From Lepidonotus clava (Eukaryota > Annelida > Polychaeta > Phyllodocida > Polynoidae), in the NCBI GenBank assembly GCA_936440205.1, contig OW387147.1:3844001-3908000 (forward strand): a stretch of DNA of 64,000 nucleotides, read 5' to 3'. A program made the position numbers and the translations under genes. The notes under the pieces were generated by a model. That model worked only from the letters and a program-made list of their open reading frames with translations, was not told the DNA's origin and did not search any database. This document shows positions 58,201 through 64,000 of the stretch, piece after piece. Every line of letters begins with the position of its first letter. Position 1 is the stretch's first letter.

Positions 58201-60785
58201 AAATTCTGCGATCTGATTTAACATGTTATTTGTACTATAATATGATTTCATAACTATGTATCTACACTGTATCTACAATGAAAACCAGTACCCACTGATG
58301 TAGGTTCAGTATAAATAAAGAAATTAAAAAAAAAAAAAAAAACTGTCAATATGTAATAATTGTTATTGATGTCACCCAGAAGGAAGGAAAAAACTTTTCT
58401 TGGCTGTTTGAGGACAGACAGATAGCGCTCATGTACAATGCCACAGACTTTTCTTGTCAATGGTTCCTGCCCTGCTTACAAGGGATAATGTCGAAAATCA
58501 ACTACCAAACAGCCCAAGATGGCCAAACCAGATAACAGTCAGCCACGGGCTATGGTCTGTGACTTACATATTGTATATCTGTGAATTACAATATTAATCA
58601 AGTAATAAAAGGCTGTATTCCACATACCAATTGTGTGTTACCAATGCGCTGCCAATACAATATCGCAAGTATTGGCAGGACAAATTACCAACATGTTGGT
58701 AATTTTTTCATGCCGATTTTGTACTTGTTGCCAATATTGAACTTTTGGCAGCCGATATTGTACATTCGGCAGCCGTTATTGCACCAAAAGTGGACAACAC
58801 AGATAAATAACATTACTATGGGGATTCTCAATATCAGCGGCTTGCACTTTCAGTAAGTAGAATACAACTTCAACCAAACTCACTCAGATTATGTTTGAGG
58901 CGCATACTGTCTGTGTTATCATTATTAATAATGGTTATGTGTTATATATCATTGATAGCAGTAGAGAACAACCAGCAACCTTGCACGGCTGCAAAATGTT
59001 GCAGCCTTACCAATAACTGGTTGTGTTCTACTGAAGTGATAGTTCAAAGCAGCTTAAGAAAAGACTTCTCCTCATTCTGCAATGTAGCTGAAAATTGCCA
59101 AATTCTCTAAAATATTGGATGTATGTGAGCAAAATATATCCAAATACATAGGTGTATAATGTCTACAAGTATGATACCATGAAACTTAATACTATTACTC
59201 CATATTATGCAAATTGATAAATAAGGCATTGGGATTCATACTCTTTCAATGATAATCAGCCAGAATGGGATTGTTTTCAGCCGTGACATTACTAAAAGTA
59301 CAATGATCTGGGGCATATAGCAGGCAACAATTACTCCAAGTACCATCCCCATCATCTTTGTGATCTTATTCTCCTTTTTACGATTGGCAAGGACTGTTGA
59401 ATCAACTGCGTTCTGAAAATTTATAGGCAAAGACAACATGAAAGTGCTAATCTAGAGAGTATGTAGTTTTAAGAGGTGCTTTAGTATTCAATTTATGTAA
59501 TCATACTATTTATACCAGACTGGGCTCTAGTTAAAATGCCATCGGTAGTGAAATATTAAAAATAGATTTATAGATTAAAAAATGCCTCAAGTTTAAAGAA
59601 AACAATGGATTTCTGTATACAGATCTATTAGACTGCTTTTAGCCAATCCATGTTTCTATTTCAGGCTCTCCCAAAGTTTGTAAAATGACTCATAAATGGC
59701 TTTACATGTTGTACAAGTTAAGGAGAGATCTAGATTCACAGGCTGTTAAAAAAGGTAATTAAATAGCATCATAAAACTCACCAGCCTTTATGTCTATTCA
59801 AGAAATAATTAAAGAGGCATGTATGTGCCAGTAAATTAGGCAGTATTTTTATGATTATTCTGGACTAAGAGATAAAGCCATTAATCTCCTGTTTCATCAA
59901 TTCTATAACATTTGAGTGATTGGCTCTCGGTAAGGATTGTTAAGCAACCTTTACAACAATGGGACGGCTTAAAGTGTCTGTACCTGAGAAGGACCTTTAC
60001 TCAATAGTAATCTACAGAATAGAACAATAACTTACCTGTTCTTGATTAATCTTGAGTTTCTGCTTGAGAGCTACATATCCAATGTTGATATAAATAAGAA
60101 AGATTATTGATGACTGAATGAAAAAGCGATAATTGGACCATGCTGAATAAAAAGAACGAGAAGTTTTAATGATAGCTCCAACACGACAGACAAATCTTGG
60201 ATTTGCCTGAAGACCAAGCACAAAGAAAAACAAAGCCAGAATGAGAAATTCCACCACCCATGTACCAATGATGACACCTTTCACTAGTCGTTGCCCCACA
60301 AGGTTGGCATAACGTAAGGGAAAATTAATATACAAACAGCGATCCACCGTTATATAGATTGTTGTTAATAGATTTAACTTGTAACTCATGCCATTAATGA
60401 ATTGCTCAATGGCACAGAACCATAACCAGAGATGAGGGTTGTAGTGAAGATTGTTGTGAATGATGAGGAAAAAAGGACCAATTCCTCCTGCTAAATCAGC
60501 GACAGCCAAACAGCAGATCAACAGGTTAGTGTTACTTCTGAGAAACTCATACTTAGCAATGGCCACAATGGTAAGACCATTCGTCATTATGGCCAAACAA
60601 CCTTCTAGGAGCCTTACAAACATATTCAGGATCTGAAAAGCTTCTGGCAGTGCTGCAGAGACACTTTCAGTGGTAGAATTGATCAGATCATAATCAGTAG
60701 TAAAATTACTTATCATCCGCATAGATGATAGCATGTCACCTGAGACACTGGTGGCTGCAGCTGTTGTTTGTTCTGCAGTATACAT
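55241..60785 (-). CDS. Rhodopsin-family G-protein-coupled receptor, paralogue C
   Basis: 349 residues from exons 60036-60785 (250 codons), 59242-59412 (57) and 55241-55369 (42 plus TAA), all phase 0. It is the most diverged of the three in exons 1 and 2: the N-terminus has SGDMLSSMRMISNF, TM2 LAVADLAGG, the second loop IIKTSRSFYSAW with one extra residue, and TM6-7 LLVMSRLKTIPFWL. It keeps NFT/NST sites, N in TM1, D in TM2, DRC for DRY, CYMP and NPFIY. Intron 2 is enlarged to 3.9 kb by an antisense LINE (55563-58341). The reading frame and splice sites are whole, so it may be functional despite the insertion. Confidence 0.9.
55563..58341 (+). mobile_element. 5'-truncated LINE with poly(A) tail
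   Basis: A young non-LTR retrotransposon copy in intron 2 of receptor C, antisense to it. ACTGTC is duplicated at 55557-55562 and 58342-58347, and block B has one uninterrupted GATACTGTCAATATG at the same place (31161). The 3' end has AATAAAG and about 17 A. The 5' end is cut inside the endonuclease. The open frame and clean ends suggest a recent insertion, after the B/C split. Jockey/CR1-type group; the exact clade is undecided. Confidence 0.9.
55564..58020 (+). CDS. LINE ORF2: partial endonuclease plus reverse transcriptase
   Basis: Open for 818 codons from the truncation point to TAA. It begins in the APE-type endonuclease: ITILGDFNIDYL and, after ATG 55786, NISDHQFVSI with the catalytic SDH near the domain end. 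After a linker (NPKKFWKSIHTILP) comes the RT: KSGDLSMVSNYRPISLLPL, FQGGFRKNNSTVNSLV, YLDFQKAFDTVNHQIL (motif A, D), GVPQGSILGPTLFLIYINDL (motif B), FLYADDTAIS (motif C, YADD), LNVKKTKTMLF, YLGIILDSHLS, then the C-terminal region. All catalytic RT residues are present. The N-terminal endonuclease and any ORF1 are missing, so this copy cannot be autonomous. Confidence 0.9.
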   Translation, partial: PQGNIDNFLDKLENKIDCINKKFPGGNITILGDFNIDYLDKTNPNYKKLKNFEHVIGLKQHIKSVTRYANRNSCLDLIFTNFDDNLSSKVHDINISDHQFVSISKQHNSKPITKATFRGRSYRHYDKDTFCANLINDNWVPFYDIVDVDESWTFIEEKILAHIDTMCPIKLFNISHVRDPWISDELLEAIKDKDRLLKVAKNTDLAMDWDIAKRTRNSVNKAVKEAKADFILENLETHENNPKKFWKSIHTILPKNSTIKNTQICIKDSDGHPIHDNIDAANHMNDFFSTIGSNLAANLNEPWVYLDDQVESNLANMQTNEEEVLEFIKEIKIHKSSAITGLSSRILKDALSILITEFTFLLNKSLSTGIFPDSWKCATVIPLPKSGDLSMVSNYRPISLLPLPGKIAEKIVNKRLMEYLEVNKILNKFQGGFRKNNSTVNSLVNFTNTLYDSLNNKQVGLVAYLDFQKAFDTVNHQILLQKLEYVGLSGQNLIWFKNYLLNRKQCTLLNNTTSNVRNVFCGVPQGSILGPTLFLIYINDLVKSCEFCNVFLYADDTAISISSHCINNSRNLLQVDLNNIILWCRRNKLSLNVKKTKTMLFGSRHRLKHTKCSRLYIDNLPLDFVNHYKYLGIILDSHLSYSKHLNTVIGTVSHKLSMFAKVGQYLSLPAKLCIYKSMILPYLDYGDVLFAKVSQNMLDKLQRLQNRALKICYANLPYQPLDILHSVSNVALLHKRQTAHVLNFMYKRSNDVDLIDRRPINTRAHDAVLFKVEAPKLEKFKQNVLYHGAVLWNSLPAEVRNIDSYLTFKNLQKKTMFT
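58611..58870. mobile_element. MITE relict in intron 2 of receptor C
   Basis: Same insertion as 31433 in block B: left end AGGCTGTATTCCACAT, right end GTAGAATACAACT. It has about 45 bp of extra inner sequence (GCCGATATTGTACATTCGGC). Confidence 0.5.
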
Positions 60786-62296
60786 GCTTGTAGAAAGAAG
60801 AATCCTTTACCAATATGAATATAACAATACGGAGAGATGATTTTCTAGTTCTGGCTCCAGATGAGAAATGCAGAATCTATCCCAGTATAACTCATTTATA
60901 TTGGTCTTTACCTCAGTAAGGAACTCATAGAGAATCAATAGTAATTAGAGTATAAATTGGAGAAGGTGCCTGCACCTGCACCTCCATGTACCTGATCACT
61001 AATGCTTACAACCTCGACAAAACTACAAGTGAAAAAACCTTTGTACACAAGAATTAGAAGTTTGACTTAATATAATCGGAGAAGGTGCATTGGGCCTCAT
61101 GATTCTCAGCTGTGGCTTCATGTGCCTAATCAATACAGCCAGCATCCTTGATAAATGAACTGCTGAAAAAATACTTTGTGAACAAGTATTAGAACTTGAC
61201 TTCATTTTGATTGTAAAGAGAGACCAGATGCTTGCAAGTCTAGACATGTAAACTGGTAACTTTGACGAGCTTTAAATTTGAATATTGAGCCAGAGAACAA
61301 TAGAGGTCTTGCAACCATATGTCAATCTGCACTGAATATATGAGCACCATTCAGCAGGCTCTAAGATAACAAACAATTTGTCTAAAAAAAATAGCATCAC
61401 TCAATAGTATTGTAAATGCCTGGTCTACTGTTTGTATGTGCTCATGAAATGTGGGGTTCGGACAGTAATTAGGGGACTCTTTGGGGAGCTTAATCGGAGT
61501 CCCAAGGTTTTCAGGTACTGGGGATCAAGGAGTCCGCTGGAGGGAATCCACTAGAAAACTTGAGGGGAGAACTATCCTATTCTCATGTTGTCATTAATAT
61601 TTACTGTTACTTAGTTGTGGTTAGATTAGAGGACTGGGTCATCTTGTGCCCAACCTCAATGTACGTTCCCAGAGTCAACTTGTAGTCTGGGCCATCTGCT
61701 GGTCACCCGGTGCTTGCATCAGCCTAGGATCTCTGTGTCCTGGTTCAGACTCACCCTTGAGTATTTGCACCTCAAATATTTTCATACTTCCAGGATGTAG
61801 TACATCTCTAGCTACATTATTCAAGAATCTACATTATTTAAGTATCTACATTTTCAAGTTTCTAGAGTTACTTCCTATTATAATCATACCATTATTAATG
61901 TAAAAGTTGTAATTTTGAAATAGCAATTTCCCAGGACAACGAGGATGACTGCTGCGTCATCTGAAAATACCATTTTCAAAATAAGATGTAATGCTTATGG
62001 ACCTCCTGGTCTAGACAGGTATACACCCAGGCATGTGCGCTGTCAATTAAAGCACAAAGTATAAAATCTCATATTGAATTTCATATTGAATGTTACATGC
62101 CAAAATATAATTTGCAAACCATTATACAGATTAAGTATTTAGAACAAACTTACATTATCTTTAATGTTTTTAACCTTTATATCTCAGTAACAATGTAACT
62201 TTTGGATATATGTTCCTACGAGGAAACCATGTTTCAAAACTTTGATTAAGGATTTAGATTCAATGGTCTGACCAAATAAAATGTCAGCGTATGTTA
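60786..62296. other. 5' flank of receptor C and right part of block C
   Basis: No gene. The conserved donor-like ACTGAG|GTAAAG lies at about 60910 (minus strand). 61800-61860 has diverged units of the 17-bp repeat seen at 34378. The target of the block A MITE is empty at about 61410. Confidence 0.5.
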
Positions 62297-62491
62297 AGGG
62301 CCATACCCACTAGGCAATTTTAACCAAGTCGGCCGACTGGTTGGTGTTAAAATCGGTCGATTTTAGCAGCAATTCAGATCAAACCTGCACATTCTAATAT
62401 GCTATACTTATAGGTGACCTTAAGAATCGGTCAATTCTCCCAGTTGCCCATCGCTAGTCTGTGTTAGAATAGTCTAGTGGGTATGGGGCTT
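62297..62491. mobile_element. Harbinger-like MITE (AGCCCCATACCCACT family)
   Basis: 195 bp with ends AGGGCCATACCCACTAGGCA and TCTAGTGGGTATGGGGCT, flanked by TTA (62294-62296 and 62492-62494). Confidence 0.75.
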
Positions 62492-62560
62492 TAATTTTGA
62501 AGCAGTATTAACAAGATTATGAATATAGATATATATGACTGACAACTTCACATCCTTCAC

Positions 62561-62696
62561 TATAAACCTTTTTCATTAAGAGTGTTGCACCCCCTTCATG
62601 CTTCACTTCATATAGGTTAACTATGGGAAATGACCTAAACCATTGGTTCCATGTAATTTACCAGGGAGCGCCACACCTTAATGAAAAAGGTCTATA
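62561..62696. mobile_element. Small inverted-repeat MITE
   Basis: 136 bp with ends TATAAACCTTTTTCATTAAG and CTTAATGAAAAAGGTCTATA. Arms extend to about 33 bp (GCACCCCC with GGGAGCGCC). TA at both ends would suit a mariner-type target. Confidence 0.6.
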
Positions 62697-64000
62697 GGTG
62701 AGTTCTTTGACGGTAGGGCAATGCTGATCCCATCTTGGTAGGAACATAAGAGTCCAAAGTACCTGATACTCTGAGCGTGTTCCGGGGCAATTGCCAGACA
62801 TTGTGGACCTGGTGTTCAATGTTACATTTTAATTTTTTGTTGCCTGTGGCCTGTCGCATAATGGGTCTTGCTGCTGCCAGGGTTTACAAAAACAAGAATA
62901 GAAAAAATATGTGTAAAAACTGCTTTGACAACTCCCAGCGTATTAAGAATCATAGCAGTTTATAGTTTTATAGCCACGTGCACTAGCTCCTGCCCATAAA
63001 TACAATTTGTTATGGCAACAAACATTAAGTTCTCTGTGGACCTGTTGACAACTACAATATTTTATCTTACGTCACTCAGCAAAGTTGATTTTCACCATCT
63101 TGTTACTAGAATTTAGCTACTTCATGGCCTTAAATGCATACTTTGTTTTGGCAGCTTTCATCTTCCCATGGTTTCCAACAGACTTATTGACTGGTAGAAG
63201 TTTTACATGTCATCGTCTAGTAACAATATGCATCACAGCTGCGATACAACAGGTGAGACCCATCAGTTAAATCTTAATGGGATTCAACATGCTATTCATT
63301 GGGATGTGTAATATGAGAGGTGCAGCAAACAAGAGCTAGACTCGCGTGTCTAGAGTTAGTTCTTCTCGTTTTATCTCTGATTGTTTATTATCATCACTAA
63401 ACTTGACTTGGCTCCAATAACATTCTGAAGTTCGTATTTAAAATGTTGACAAAATAGGCTGTTCCCTTGGAAACTTTTATCAGAATATAACCCAAATATA
63501 TAATTATAAATATATGAAATTTTGGTATCATCGCAGATTCAAGATATCATCAGGTAGAGATTCCCTAATTTCATTGATAAAGATCATCAAATGCCCTTTT
63601 TATTTACTTGAATACCATGTCAATAGATTAAACCTAATAAAGTATGCATAATTTTCAAAAGCTAGGAATATGAAGATATTTAAGGGGGCTTTATTGAACA
63701 AAGATGCTAATACAGAAAGACTTTCTTAAATATAAATAGTAATGATTTGTTTTATTTTTCGATGTTTGTTTTCATGTAATTTATAGTTGAAATACTTGTT
63801 AGCTACTGTTTACTGACTCGAAAGGGCTCCTAGTACCAGATTTTGAGAACACATACTTAATGATTTATACATTTTGAATCAACCTTGTAAAAATTTGAAA
63901 ACTTACTAATCATACAGTGTAATCAAAAATCAAGTGACATGTAAATGATGGTTCCCCTGTTCCCCTGTTCCCTTGTTCCCCCGTTACCCAGTTTCCTTCA
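62697..64000. other. Right part of block C, running off the window
   Basis: No gene. It aligns loosely with 17900-18840 (A) and 35690-36800 (B), and ends in the GGTTCCCCTGTTCCCC stretch that marks the right side of all blocks. Confidence 0.5.

Overview
The window looks like nuclear DNA from a marine invertebrate animal. It is AT-rich, its genes have canonical GT-AG introns, and it holds animal-type genes (C-type lectin domains, a galactose-binding-like domain, rhodopsin-family receptors). It is also packed with small inverted-repeat transposons, LINEs, a SINE, solo LTRs and a Penelope-like element. Pairing lectin domains with a divergent C-terminal galactose-binding-like domain suggests a lophotrochozoan or other invertebrate bilaterian, but the species cannot be fixed from this window.

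Layout. 1-9.1 kb (+): the 3' part of a multi-exon lectin gene with three C-type lectin domains, a cysteine-rich exon and a terminal galactose-binding-like exon. Its 5' end lies off the left edge. 13.8-16.3, 30.9-33.7 and 55.2-60.8 kb (-): three intact paralogues of one rhodopsin-family receptor, each with three coding exons in the same phases. Each sits in a duplicated block: A about 11.7-19.35 kb, B about 27.0-41.7 kb, C about 51.4 kb to the right edge. Broken pieces of the lectin terminal exon (20.55 and 48.03 kb) and a copy of the lectin 3' flank (48.3-49.9 kb) show that the duplicated ancestral unit was lectin 3' end plus receptor. The receptor block is a mosaic: left of about 32.0 kb block B matches C, and right of it B matches A.

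Mobile elements explain much of the rest. The most notable is a 4.6-kb DNA transposon at 36.96-41.60 kb with about 42-bp terminal inverted repeats, a GC-rich promoter-like region, four exons and a DDE/D-like transposase carrying HCDNCSGQNKN, ending in an Arg-Gly repeat and two AT-hook-like motifs. A 5'-truncated LINE with an open reverse-transcriptase frame, a poly(A) tail and a short target duplication sits in intron 2 of receptor C. An older LINE lies antisense at 24-25.9 kb. The 41.9-47.4 kb stretch is a nest of dead elements: a broken Penelope-like element interrupted by a hairpin MITE, LTR pieces and a solo LTR. Several MITE families could be delimited, some by comparing the A, B and C blocks as filled and empty sites: TTA-flanked (Harbinger-like), TTAA-flanked, hAT-like, and a 966-bp foldback with a 9-bp duplication.

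How the parts relate: the only host genes are the lectin and the receptors, in convergent orientation. No RNA gene, CRISPR array or operon was seen. The transposons account for most length differences between the three receptor blocks.
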